From: Erythrobacter sp. Alg231-14 | Lineage (GTDB): Bacteria; Pseudomonadota; Alphaproteobacteria; Sphingomonadales; Sphingomonadaceae | NCBI RefSeq assembly: GCF_900149685.1 | Contig: NZ_LT702999.1 | Coordinates: 1,302,001-1,366,000 of the forward strand | Reading direction: 5' to 3' | Length of the DNA: 64,000 nucleotides | Notes under the pieces: generated by a model | The model's database searches: none | What the model was told of the DNA's origin: nothing | What the model saw: only the letters and a program-made list of their open reading frames with translations | Part shown: positions 8,211 through 18,160 of the stretch, piece after piece | How positions within the stretch are numbered: position 1 is the stretch's first letter | Layout: every line of letters starts with the position of its first letter | Translations under genes and position numbers: made by a program

Positions 8211-8699
8211 ATGACCTCGCCCTTCATCTCCATCCTGATCGACGCCGATGCCTGTCCGGTGAAGGACGAAGTGTACCGCGTTGCCGCCCGGTTCAAGGCT
8301 CCCCTGCCAGAGGCGCATGTGCGCGTGGTCAGCAACTCCCCCTTTCGCATTCCCGATAGCCCGCGTGTGAAGCGCGTGGTGGTCGACGACAGCTTCGATG
8401 CGGCGGATGACTGGATTGCAGAGGAGGCGGTGCGCGTGTCGCCGCGCTGCGTGGTGATCACAGGCGACATCCCACTGGCGGACAGGTGTCTTAAGGCGGG
8501 CGCGCGCGTCCTGAAGCACAACGGCGATGAGTACACCCCCGCCAGCATCGGCGGCGCGCTGGCGACCCGCGCCATCATGGAGGACCTGCGCGCAGGGATG
8601 GACGGGATAGGCGGAGGACCGCCCCCATTCAGCAAGGCCGACCGCTCGCGCTTCCTGCAGTCGCTGGACCGGGTGATGATGGGGCTTTCTCGTTTGTAA
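8211..8699 (+). CDS. YaiI/YqxD (DUF188) family protein
   Basis: This is a member of the UPF0178/YaiI family of about 162 residues. The signature ILIDADACPVKDEVYRVA is near the N terminus, and the conserved VVDDSFDAADDWI, GDIPLADRCL and GEEYTP-like NGDEYTPASIG segments follow. The fold resembles PIN-like nucleases, but no activity is established. The ATG at 8211 or the GTG at 8205, which overlaps the lipocalin stop, could be the start. Leucine is coded almost only by CTG here, unlike most neighbours, which often use TTG. The gene ends directly in a repeat array. Confidence 0.88.
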   Translation: MTSPFISILIDADACPVKDEVYRVAARFKAPLPEAHVRVVSNSPFRIPDSPRVKRVVVDDSFDAADDWIAEEAVRVSPRCVVITGDIPLADRCLKAGARVLKHNGDEYTPASIGGALATRAIMEDLRAGMDGIGGGPPPFSKADRSRFLQSLDRVMMGLSRL

Positions 8700-8700
8700 C

Positions 8701-8871
8701 GCACCCCATCCGGGGTGCGATGTCCTCGGGGAGTCTCTTGTTTGCTCATCGCATCCGCGACGCGATATCCTCGGGGAGTCTCTTGTTTGCGCGTCGCATC
8801 CGCGACGCGATATCCTCGGCCCTTGCGGGCCTGCGGGCGCCCGGTCGGGCTTGCGGTCAGCGGAGCTGACC
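8701..8871 (-). repeat. Dispersed four-hairpin intergenic element, copy A, with reiterated last hairpin
   Basis: Read on the minus strand the element runs: hairpin 1 (GGTCAGC/GCTGACC, 8855-8871), a fixed linker containing GCCCGACCGGGC, hairpin 3 (GCCC-GCAA-GGGC, 8819-8830), the fixed linker CGAGGATATCGC, and hairpin 4 (GTCGC-GGAT-GCGAC, 8793-8806). Hairpin 4 with its linker is then repeated: a shorter TCGC-GGAT-GCGA stem at 8749-8760 and a 7-base GCACCCC-GGAT-GGGGTGC at 8701-8718. A second copy lies at 34630-34708, where hairpin stems 1, 3 and 4 differ in sequence but stay paired. The last hairpin sits next to the yaiI-family stop codon and may serve as its terminator. Confidence 0.85.
8717..8820. 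repeat. 45-bp tandem repeat, 2.3 copies
   Basis: Two adjacent 45-base units occupy 8717-8761 and 8762-8806. They share GTCTCTTGTTTG and the ATCC-loop hairpin, and differ at a few positions. A third partial unit (GCGATATCCTCGG) starts at 8807. This is the reiterated module of the element described at 8701-8871. Confidence 0.9.
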
Positions 8872-9194
8872 GGGGGTTGTGAAGTCCAACATTGCACTTG
8901 CTGCGTTTCCAAGCACTTAGCCGAGACATGGACCGCATGTTACACGGTCCGGAGGTGAAAACGCTTGGCTCCTCGCAAGCACTGAAAACGCGGTTTTTGG
9001 GAGGGGTAAATTGGGGACGAGCCATCTGCGAGTTTAAGGCAGAATTTGGCGGTGTAGGAAAGAGAACCCAATGGCAGTCTAAGGGGCCGGACCACTCTAG
9101 TGATTCGCAGAAATTTCAGACTCCACAGGTCATTATCTGCAGGCGATTCAAGTGTCAGCGCACCCCGCTAGCTCGCATCTATCGCGCGAATGCT
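8872..9194. other. Non-coding region, nothing recognised
   Basis: About 320 bases between the repeat array and the convergent hotdog gene. A plus-strand frame from 8892 runs through it and on into the hotdog gene, but has no ribosome site, family or plausible composition. No RNA gene could be folded. It may be the eroded remains of a gene or insertion. Confidence 0.5.
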
Positions 9195-9641
9195 TCACCC
9201 ATCCCAATTATGCGACAGCAGCTTTATCGTCACCTTCCCCGTCGCAGCGACGTTTCCATCGGCATCCAGCATCGGCACCTCGGCCAAATATCCCGCGCTA
9301 CCTTTGCGTTCCAGATCGGCCAATATTTCCGCGATTTGCTCTTCGCTTAAGCGGTATTCCGCCGTCACATCGCTGGCGGCCATGCGGTGAAAATCGACCG
9401 CGATGTCTTTGACGATCGGGAAATATTTCTCTGTATCGAGGATTGAAATACCCGGATTGGCCGCGACCGCCTCTGCCAACACGGTGTACGCGCCCATATA
9501 CATCACATCCACGTGATTGGCGTTCGGGCCAAGGGGCATCAACAATTTGCAGAACCCTCGCTCTTTGGCGAGATATTGCATCTGGGTCCGCTCAACGAAT
9601 GGAACACGGTATTGGCGATCTTCCGATTGCATCGCGGTCAT
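9195..9641 (-). CDS. Hotdog-fold protein (DUF4442/PaaI-thioesterase-like)
   Basis: This 148-residue protein has the profile of a single hotdog fold: PFVERTQMQYLAKERGF, then HVDVMYMGAYTVLAEAV (the long hotdog helix) and a run of strands ending GKVTIKLLSHN. DUF4442/YiiD-type members are thought to be acyl-CoA or acyl-ACP thioesterase-like, but substrates are mostly unknown. The ATG at 9641 or the ATG three codons later would serve; GGGGTAG lies just upstream. The gene is separated from the upstream exported RidA gene by 27 bases on the same strand and may be the last gene of the thiC operon. Confidence 0.7.
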   Translation of the reverse strand: MTAMQSEDRQYRVPFVERTQMQYLAKERGFCKLLMPLGPNANHVDVMYMGAYTVLAEAVAANPGISILDTEKYFPIVKDIAVDFHRMAASDVTAEYRLSEEQIAEILADLERKGSAGYLAEVPMLDADGNVAATGKVTIKLLSHNWDG

Positions 9642-9668
9642 AATCTACCCCTGTTTTGGAACGGTTGC

Positions 9669-12103
<2,435 letters not shown>

Positions 12104-12126
12104 TTATTGATCACCAAACCAGCCCG

Positions 12127-12230
12127 CTCCCTCCGCCGATGTTAATCGGTTCAGGTTCTACGGGTCAGGCGCTGCGATGCGCCCCTCTCAGCCTGCGTCC
12201 TATCAAAAAAGACTCGCTGGCTCCCCGGGG
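12127..12230 (-). promoter_or_regulatory. TPP riboswitch (THI element) controlling thiC
   Basis: On the minus strand the conserved parts appear in order: GGGGAGCC at the 5' side, the pyrimidine-sensor GGCTGAGAGGGG, CCTGACCCGTAGAACCTGA, and the closing AACATCGGCGGAGGGA. It ends about 66 bases before the thiC start, as usual for this class. Binding of thiamine pyrophosphate would be expected to repress the downstream genes. Confidence 0.93.
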
Positions 12231-12294
12231 ATGACACTGTCCTATACCTGTGCAATCACCGCGTAAAGCGAGAGCAATGATGGGGATGGGATAG

Positions 12295-13527
12295 ATGGCA
12301 ACAACAGCAAAAGCCGAGAGGGCCATTGCCCCCTTCGATGTCAGCGATGAGACGCTGTACACGCAGGACAATTGGCACGAAAAATTTGCGCAATTGCGGC
12401 GGGACATGCCCGTCAGCTAATGCCCCGATAGCGCGTTTGGCCCCTATTGGTCGGTCGTCACGCATGACCTTATCAGCAAGGTTGAGCTGGATCCGACGAC
12501 CTATTCTTCGTCTTACGAATTGGGCAACATCACGATCACCGATCCGCCGCACGAATCCAATTTACCCAACTTCATCGCCGCCGATCCGCCGGTCCACACC
12601 GCTCAGCGTAAAGTGATCGCCCCCGCCTTTTCCCCCAGCCAGATGAAAACTCGCGACGCCCAAGTGCGCGAACATTGCGCACAATTGTTGGACGGCCTGC
12701 CGATTGGCGAAACGTTCGATTGGGTCGAACGCGTTTCGGTTCAACAAGCCATCGGAATGCTGTGCATCATATTTGATATGCCGTTTTCCGATTTGCCCGA
12801 TCTCAAACGTTGGTCGGATTTCGCCGGAGGCGTTTCGGCGGAAAACCTCAACGACGAATTCCGCGCAGAATGGATGGCTCAAATGCAGGCCATGTTGGTG
12901 CGGTTCGATGAATTGTTGGACGCCCGCAGGGATGAAGAACCCGCCGACGATTTGTTGAGCCGAATGGTCCATTCGGACGCCATGGGCAATTTGTCGCCGA
13001 TTGAACGGTTGGCCAACATCGCTCTGCTTATCGTGGGTGGAAACGACACAACCCGCAATTCGATGAGTGGGCTGGCCCTTGCGTTGAACGAATATCCTGA
13101 GGCGTTTGATCAATTGCGCGATGACCCATCGTTGATCCCCAACGCTGCGCAAGAGATCATCCGTTGGCAATCGCCCGTCCTGCATATGCGCCGCACGACG
13201 ACATGCGACACCGAATTGGGCGGGCAACACATACCAAAGGGTGAAAAGGTCGTGATGTGGTACCTTTCGGCCAACCGCGATGAAACGATTTTCCCCGATG
13301 GCGATCGGTTCGATGTGGCTCGATCCAATGCACGCCGCCATCTCGCGTTTGGACACGGCATTCACCGTTGCGTCGGTGCGCGTTTGGCGGAAATTCAAAT
13401 TGGAACGCTGATCGAAGAGATCGTCAATCGCGGTTGGAGGATCGTACCCAAAGGGGAAACGTCCCGCTTATCCAGCCCATTCCTGCGCGGGATCACCGAA
13501 TTGCCCGTTTCAATCGAAATCCGTTAA
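12295..13527 (+). pseudogene. CYP153-like cytochrome P450 interrupted by an in-frame stop codon
   Basis: Read from ATG 12295 the frame encodes a P450 of about 410 residues, the normal length. All late motifs are intact: oxygen-binding I-helix GGNDTTRNS, EIIR (ExxR), and the heme loop FGHGIHRCVG with the Cys near codon 359. At codon 42 (12418-12420) a TAA stands where relatives have Tyr in a VHYCPDS-like motif: the frame reads MPVS-stop-CPDSAFGPYWSV and then continues open in the same frame. A single base change from TAC or TAT explains it. CYP153 enzymes hydroxylate alkane ends. Restart downstream would lose the N-terminal part of the enzyme, so activity is doubtful. Confidence 0.85.
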
Positions 13528-13542
13528 AGAGAGGTCGCCACA

Positions 13543-14661
13543 ATGCCGTTCAAAATGACAGAGATGGTGGGCTGCGAATTCCCGCTTTTTGCCTTTTCGC
13601 ATTGCCGCGATGTGGTCGCCGCCGCCAGCCGTGCGGGCGGTTTCGGCGTGCTGGGCGCGGTTAGCTACACGCCGGAACAATTGGAACATGAACTCAATTG
13701 GATTGACGATAATGTGGACGGCAAGCCTTACGGCGTCGATGTTCTGATCCCCGAAATACAAGCGGTCGATCACTCGGTTAGCGCGGATGAAATCATCGCC
13801 AACATCCCATCCCAGTATCGAGATTTCACCCGTGAATTGCTGCGCGAATGCGGGATTGCGGATGATGTCGGCGCGCCTCAGGGCGGGTCACAGGCGCCCA
13901 ACACATCATTGGGTCAAGAATTGTTGGAGGTAAGCTTCAACCACCCCGTCCGCCTGATCGCCAACGCGCTTGGTACTGCGCCGCCTGCGATGATTGAGGC
14001 TGGCAAGAAACACAGCATTCCTGTGGCGGCTTTAGTCGGGGCCAAAGAACACGCCATGAAGCAAGTCGATGCCGGCGTGGACATCATCGTGGCCCAAGGG
14101 GGCGAAGGCGGAGGGCATTGCGGCGATGTTTCTACCATTATTTTAGTGCCAGAGGTGATCCGCGCTCTTGAAGAAAGCGGCGCAGACATTCCCGTTTTGG
14201 CGGCGGGCGGCATTATGACGGGCAAGCAAATGGCCGGAATGATGGCGATGGGCGCGGCCGGCGCATGGTGCGGCAGCGTCTGGCTCGCCTCGCCCGAGGC
14301 GGAAACCAGCGAAGTGTTCCGCGACAAGATGATCGCAGCGGGATCGCGCGACACCATCCGATCCAAACATCGGACCGGTAAATTTTCGCGCCAGCTCAAA
14401 AGCGAATGGCACGAACGGTGGGAAGAAGCCGGTCTATCGGCCCTGCCCATGCCCTTGATGAGCCTTCTGGCGGAGCCCGTATTGCGCGCCTTGGACAGCG
14501 CCGCCGTAGCAGGGAACGCAAAGGCGCAATCCTTGTCCAGCTATTGGGTCGGACAGGGATTGGGTCTGGTTCAGGATTCGCGCGGCGTGGGCACGATTGT
14601 GCAAGACTTCAAATCCGACTTTGCGGCCGGATTTGAAGGTCTTGCCAATGCGATGGACTAA
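13543..14661 (+). CDS. Nitronate monooxygenase / 2-nitropropane dioxygenase family FMN protein
   Basis: This 372-residue TIM-barrel flavoprotein of the NPD family starts 15 bases after the P450 frame with GAGAGG upstream. Family marks are FGVLGAVSYTPEQL near residue 30, the FMN-phosphate region QGGEGGGHCGDVSTI near residue 187, and VLAAGGIMTGKQMAGMMAMGAAGAWCGSVW. Enzymes of this family oxidise alkyl nitronates, but many members have other substrates. Pairing with the P450 gene suggests a former two-gene oxidation operon. The C-terminal 100 residues are longer than in the smallest members and helix-rich. It ends convergent with the next gene, with a short TAAACC/GGTTTA palindrome between the stops. 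Confidence 0.85.
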   Translation: MPFKMTEMVGCEFPLFAFSHCRDVVAAASRAGGFGVLGAVSYTPEQLEHELNWIDDNVDGKPYGVDVLIPEIQAVDHSVSADEIIANIPSQYRDFTRELLRECGIADDVGAPQGGSQAPNTSLGQELLEVSFNHPVRLIANALGTAPPAMIEAGKKHSIPVAALVGAKEHAMKQVDAGVDIIVAQGGEGGGHCGDVSTIILVPEVIRALEESGADIPVLAAGGIMTGKQMAGMMAMGAAGAWCGSVWLASPEAETSEVFRDKMIAAGSRDTIRSKHRTGKFSRQLKSEWHERWEEAGLSALPMPLMSLLAEPVLRALDSAAVAGNAKAQSLSSYWVGQGLGLVQDSRGVGTIVQDFKSDFAAGFEGLANAMD

Positions 14662-14670
14662 ACCGGTGGT

Positions 14671-15270
14671 TTAATCGTCTGAGTTCAATCCAAACAGGCA
14701 GACCGCCAACAGGATCGTGGCCAAAACGCCCGATCCACCAGCGAGCGGCAATTCGCCCATAAAGTCGCGTCCCATCGCCATAGAAAGCGCGTTGGAAAAG
14801 AACGCAACGACACCAATGACCGCGGTCAATCCGCCAAGCGCCTTGGACCCTGCGTTCAACTTTGCCATGCCGAAAACGATGGCGGCCAATGCCAACAGCA
14901 TTTTGGCCGCGTTGTAGACCATAAAGGAGAACGCAACGACGGATGTCGCCGCAGGCTCCAATCCTTCAACGGCGCCCGCCGCTTCAAAGAATGGACCAAA
15001 CATCGTTAGGCCAACACCGACCTGAACGACGTTGAGAGCGGAGGCGAAAGCAATCGCCGACCAACCCAGATGCAGGCTTTTCGCCTGAAGCATTGCCGAT
15101 CCGGCAAAGGCGGTCATCAAAACGAAGAGAGCCCCTTCCGTTCCCCAAAGCAGTTGGCGCGGCACGTCAGCCTCTGCGACGTAGAGCGCGGTGTAGACGG
15201 CCTGTGTCACCGCCGCGATAATCAACAGCAGTGCAACGATATGGATGGTGCGTTTTTGTGTGAATTCCAT
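14671..15270 (-). CDS. Integral membrane protein of unknown function
   Basis: The product has 199 residues and about six hydrophobic helices (for example IVALLLIIAAVTQAVYTALYV near the start and GVLATILLAVCLFGL at the end). I do not recognise a family or catalytic motif. ATG 15270 or the in-frame ATG at 15279 could be the start; neither has a strong ribosome site. The frame is open further upstream, but that part is not membrane-like and covers the promoter region, so I exclude it. Confidence 0.6.
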   Translation of the reverse strand: MEFTQKRTIHIVALLLIIAAVTQAVYTALYVAEADVPRQLLWGTEGALFVLMTAFAGSAMLQAKSLHLGWSAIAFASALNVVQVGVGLTMFGPFFEAAGAVEGLEPAATSVVAFSFMVYNAAKMLLALAAIVFGMAKLNAGSKALGGLTAVIGVVAFFSNALSMAMGRDFMGELPLAGGSGVLATILLAVCLFGLNSDD

Positions 15271-15409
15271 GGTAAGCATCCCCGATTGCTTGTTTGTGCT
15301 TTTGCGCATGCTCGCGCGTGCTACGTGTTCGCCAGGAACATCGGCATTGTTACTCTCAATTGAAAAATAAATCGACCGCCAGACAAAACCACCAAACAAT
15401 GATGCCCGC

Positions 15410-16084
15410 ATGACCCATCTATACCGCCTCGATTGCAGCGCCCACCAGATGGCGTCGCGGTTTGGCGCGCGGGCCGGTGATGATCCGTGGGCGGGTGGAT
15501 ATATTGCGCCGATCAAATTTGCCCCTGTTGTGACGGCGGGCCGCGATTTCATCGCCGGGCCGCGGCCATCGGGCCGCGCCTTGCAACCGCGCATCACGCC
15601 GCGTCTTTGGGGAGTGTCGCCGCCGCCAAAGGCCGATGATCCCACACGCCGCATCACCCATGTCCGCAACCCCGATAGCCCGTTTTGGATCGGCAACCTG
15701 CGCAACAGCGAATTTCGATGCCTTATCCCCGCGACCAGCTTCATGCTTTGGGGAAGCGAGATCGATTACGAAGGGCGACGTTTGAAACAATGGTTCGCGC
15801 CTCAGACCACATTGGAAAATCGGGTCGGAACTGGCGGCACAGCTCCACCAATCTTTGCGCTGGCGGGCGTTTGGAAAGACGAAGAAGTGCCCGGCTTTGC
15901 GATCTTAACGCACGAAGCAAAAGGCGCCGCCAAAGACGCCGGATGCCGATCCATGCCGCTTATCCTGCCCGATGATGAGGATGCGCATCAAACATGGCTG
16001 CACGGCGGATGGGATCAGGCGCGCCGATTGGTTGAACGACCGACAACCATCGCGTTGGAACAATGGACCGGAGAGGTCAATTAG
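15410..16084 (+). CDS. SRAP (HMCES/YedK-like) family protein without catalytic cysteine
   Basis: This 224-residue protein follows the SRAP fold, whose active members protect abasic DNA by cross-linking through Cys2. Members of one subgroup begin MCNLYRM; here the protein begins MTHLYRLD, so Cys2 is Thr. The later landmarks are recognisable: RLWGVSPPP, NLRNSEFRCLIPATSFMLW (for RRCLIPADGFYEW), FALAGVW, FAILTHEAKG and MPLILPDDE. The active-site His that normally precedes RMPVIL is also missing (GCRSMP). A DNA-protein cross-linking role is therefore unlikely; it may bind DNA only or do something else. It overlaps the convergent gene by four bases. Confidence 0.7.
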   Translation: MTHLYRLDCSAHQMASRFGARAGDDPWAGGYIAPIKFAPVVTAGRDFIAGPRPSGRALQPRITPRLWGVSPPPKADDPTRRITHVRNPDSPFWIGNLRNSEFRCLIPATSFMLWGSEIDYEGRRLKQWFAPQTTLENRVGTGGTAPPIFALAGVWKDEEVPGFAILTHEAKGAAKDAGCRSMPLILPDDEDAHQTWLHGGWDQARRLVERPTTIALEQWTGEVN

Positions 16085-16974
16085 GCCGCGAATTGCGCAG
16101 GGATTTCGGGGTCATTTGTGTCCAGCAAAGGGATCGCGCCATCGGGCAAATCGCCATAGGCATCGGCCCATAACTGAACCCATTTCGGGTCGCTCACCTT
16201 GGCCGGGTGATATCCCGGAACCAACGCCCGCAACATCGCCGGCGATGCGTGCACAACAAAGCGCGCGACCATCGCATACAACGCCAATCGGCTGCGCAAT
16301 TTGCCCCAACGCCCTTCGCGTTTGAGCAGGCGCTTGTACCCTTTGCGGCTCATCCAGGCGACGTGGAACGATCCCACGATCAATCCCCAACTGCGCCCAA
16401 GATAATCGCTGTATAAATGTTGATACAGGTCGTAGGCGACGTTCTTGTGCTCGGTTTCTTCGACCATATGCCACAACACCAAACTGGCGACGTTGGAATC
16501 GGACCCGGCGAACAAAGTAGCGCGTTGTCGGATCAACCATTCGGTCATGCCGATCGTCATGGTCTCAAAGCCCGCAGTGTAGGCCAGCCGCCATTTCAAC
16601 GATCGTTTCTGAAACTTTGCGTAATCCGCGGTCAGCATGTCCTCGACTTCGGACAATTCGGGACACACGCGTTTGAGGATGTCGTTGTACCGGCGGTGAT
16701 TGCGGTAATGCGCGCCCTCTTGTCCGATAAACCCGTCGACATCCGATTTGAGTTGGGCGTCATCAACCTGCGCCAAGGCCTCTCGCACCGTCTTAATCAA
16801 GAACGGTTCGAGATACGGCATCGTCAAAGATGCGCCGTTGACCATGTGGCTCCATTCCGGCCGGGCAGAGTTCCAGACGGGATCAATCCCCTCATCGAAT
16901 TTGAACGGAATGCGCCGGACGATGATGTCTGGGTGGGCGATCTGAGGATCTGCGGCTTTTGCAGGCGCGTTCAT
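16081..16974 (-). CDS. Metal-dependent hydrolase family protein (PF10118-type)
   Basis: This 297-residue helical protein matches the family annotated as putative metal-dependent hydrolases (PF10118, COG3687). Likely metal ligands lie in FIGQEGAHYRNHRRYN near residue 103 and HMVEETEHKNVAYDLY near residue 185, giving repeated E-x(n)-H motifs as in ferritin-like di-iron proteins. No substrate is known. The start at 16974 overlaps the stop of the upstream membrane gene (ATGA), so it is the last gene of a three-gene operon headed by a PadR regulator. Confidence 0.8.
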   Translation of the reverse strand: MNAPAKAADPQIAHPDIIVRRIPFKFDEGIDPVWNSARPEWSHMVNGASLTMPYLEPFLIKTVREALAQVDDAQLKSDVDGFIGQEGAHYRNHRRYNDILKRVCPELSEVEDMLTADYAKFQKRSLKWRLAYTAGFETMTIGMTEWLIRQRATLFAGSDSNVASLVLWHMVEETEHKNVAYDLYQHLYSDYLGRSWGLIVGSFHVAWMSRKGYKRLLKREGRWGKLRSRLALYAMVARFVVHASPAMLRALVPGYHPAKVSDPKWVQLWADAYGDLPDGAIPLLDTNDPEIPAQFAA

Positions 16975-17492
16975 GACGCATTTCCCTTGATGTGTTGGTA
17001 ATGGTTCCACGCGCCCCAAATCAACAATGCGAACCCAACATGGACGCCGATCATGGCAGGCCAACCAAACACAAAAATGATGTTGTTGATCGTCACATCG
17101 CCGGGGAAAGGCCCGCCCCCAAATTCCAGCCCGCGCGTATCAAACAAGGCGTTGGCAATCGCGGGCAGTGTGAACATCCAACCAAATGCGAGGCACGACC
17201 AAAATAGGATCCCCTGTGCCCGATCACCCAATCGAATATACGCCCCGGCCGCACCCACAGCGATTAGGATGGTGCCGTTGGTGATCCCTTCCAAATGGGC
17301 CATGTTCCACGCCCGCCTATCGCCGGGTATGTCCGCCGGAATGTCGGTGAAGAACGGCCACAGATCAAACGCGCCCAGAGTGAAAAAGAAATAGAGCCAG
17401 CCTGCAAACACCGATGAGATCAGCAACCCGATCCCGTTCACAACCAACAATGATCGCCGTTTCTCGGTCAGGCCATTTGCTTCGTTGTTCAT
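16971..17492 (-). CDS. Four-helix membrane protein in the PadR operon
   Basis: The product has 173 residues with about four membrane helices. It contains AHLEGITNGTILIAVGAAGAYI; a His/Glu followed by a buried NG is reminiscent of the styrene-oxide isomerase/hydroxylaminobenzene mutase fold, but I am not sure of homology. Its start overlaps the PadR stop by four bases and its stop overlaps the start of the metal-hydrolase gene by four, so the three are coupled. It may be a membrane enzyme working with its soluble neighbour, or a transporter subunit. Confidence 0.6.
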   Translation of the reverse strand: MNNEANGLTEKRRSLLVVNGIGLLISSVFAGWLYFFFTLGAFDLWPFFTDIPADIPGDRRAWNMAHLEGITNGTILIAVGAAGAYIRLGDRAQGILFWSCLAFGWMFTLPAIANALFDTRGLEFGGGPFPGDVTINNIIFVFGWPAMIGVHVGFALLIWGAWNHYQHIKGNAS

Positions 17493-18067
17493 CCCGCTTC
17501 CCCTTTAATCAGTGGCACGATGTTGCCGCGTTGCTGCGCGATTTCGGGACGCAATCGTTCCAGCGCCCGGTCGCTCCATTCGGCCCATTCGCGTTCGTAA
17601 ATCATCGCCACTTCCAACGCGAGATGGCGGCCAATATCGGTCAGATCGTCGGACCCTTCCAAGGCGTCATATTTCTCTTTGTATTGTGCAAAGTGATCGC
17701 GATGGCGTTCTTGTCGGGCGATGATGTTGGTGCGCAACGCGTCAAGATCGATGTATTCCAACGCGCACAATTGGACCAGAAAATCGTCCTTCAATTCCTG
17801 CACGTCGCTGGGCATGCGGGACCATTCAACGAGACCCTTTCGCCCCTCTTTGGTGATGCTGAAAACGATCCGATTGGGTTTGCCCGATTGGACGAATTCT
17901 TCGGAGGTCGCCCAGCCGCGATCCTTTAACTTGCCCAATTCGCGATAGATCTGGGAATGGCGCGCGCGCCAAAAGAATCCGGTGCTGTCGTCAAATTGCT
18001 TGGCGATGTCGTAACCGGATTTGGCACCATCAGTCAGCGCAACCAGAATGGCATGTTGGAGCGACAT
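17489..18067 (-). CDS. PadR-family transcriptional regulator
   Basis: This 192-residue protein has the PadR winged helix at the N terminus (MSLQHAILVALTDGAKSGYDIAKQFDDS, then the recognition helix HSQIYRELGKLKDRG and wing) and a helical C-terminal dimerisation domain (Vir-type). PadR proteins usually repress nearby genes and their own and respond to small aromatic or hydrophobic ligands. A 40-base near-perfect palindrome with a GTGTCAT core begins 25 bases upstream of its start. That fits autorepression of this gene and the two coupled genes behind it. The ligand is not known. Confidence 0.92.
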   Translation of the reverse strand: MSLQHAILVALTDGAKSGYDIAKQFDDSTGFFWRARHSQIYRELGKLKDRGWATSEEFVQSGKPNRIVFSITKEGRKGLVEWSRMPSDVQELKDDFLVQLCALEYIDLDALRTNIIARQERHRDHFAQYKEKYDALEGSDDLTDIGRHLALEVAMIYEREWAEWSDRALERLRPEIAQQRGNIVPLIKGEAG

Positions 18068-18091
18068 TTTCCGAGCATTCCACCATCATTG

Positions 18092-18131
18092 ATATGACAC
18101 AAGGTGAATATATATGCACTTTGTGTCATAT
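18092..18131. promoter_or_regulatory. Long palindromic operator of the PadR operon
   Basis: A 15-base arm ATATGACACAAGGTG (18092-18106) and its inverse CACTTTGTGTCATAT (18117-18131) differ at one position and flank the AT-rich centre AATATATATG. It lies in the gap between the divergent PadR operon and the end of the MBL gene, 25 bases before the PadR start. The size and ATGACA/TGTCAT ends suit a PadR dimer site. Confidence 0.85.
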
Positions 18132-18160
18132 GAGTCAAGCGGCCCGACTTTTCCGCGCCT

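Noticed and set aside
8157..8912. Long minus-strand frame with internal repeats over the yaiI-family gene
   Set aside because: Its repeated peptide is only the 45-base tandem repeat read in another frame; there is no ribosome site and the plus strand has a clear known family.
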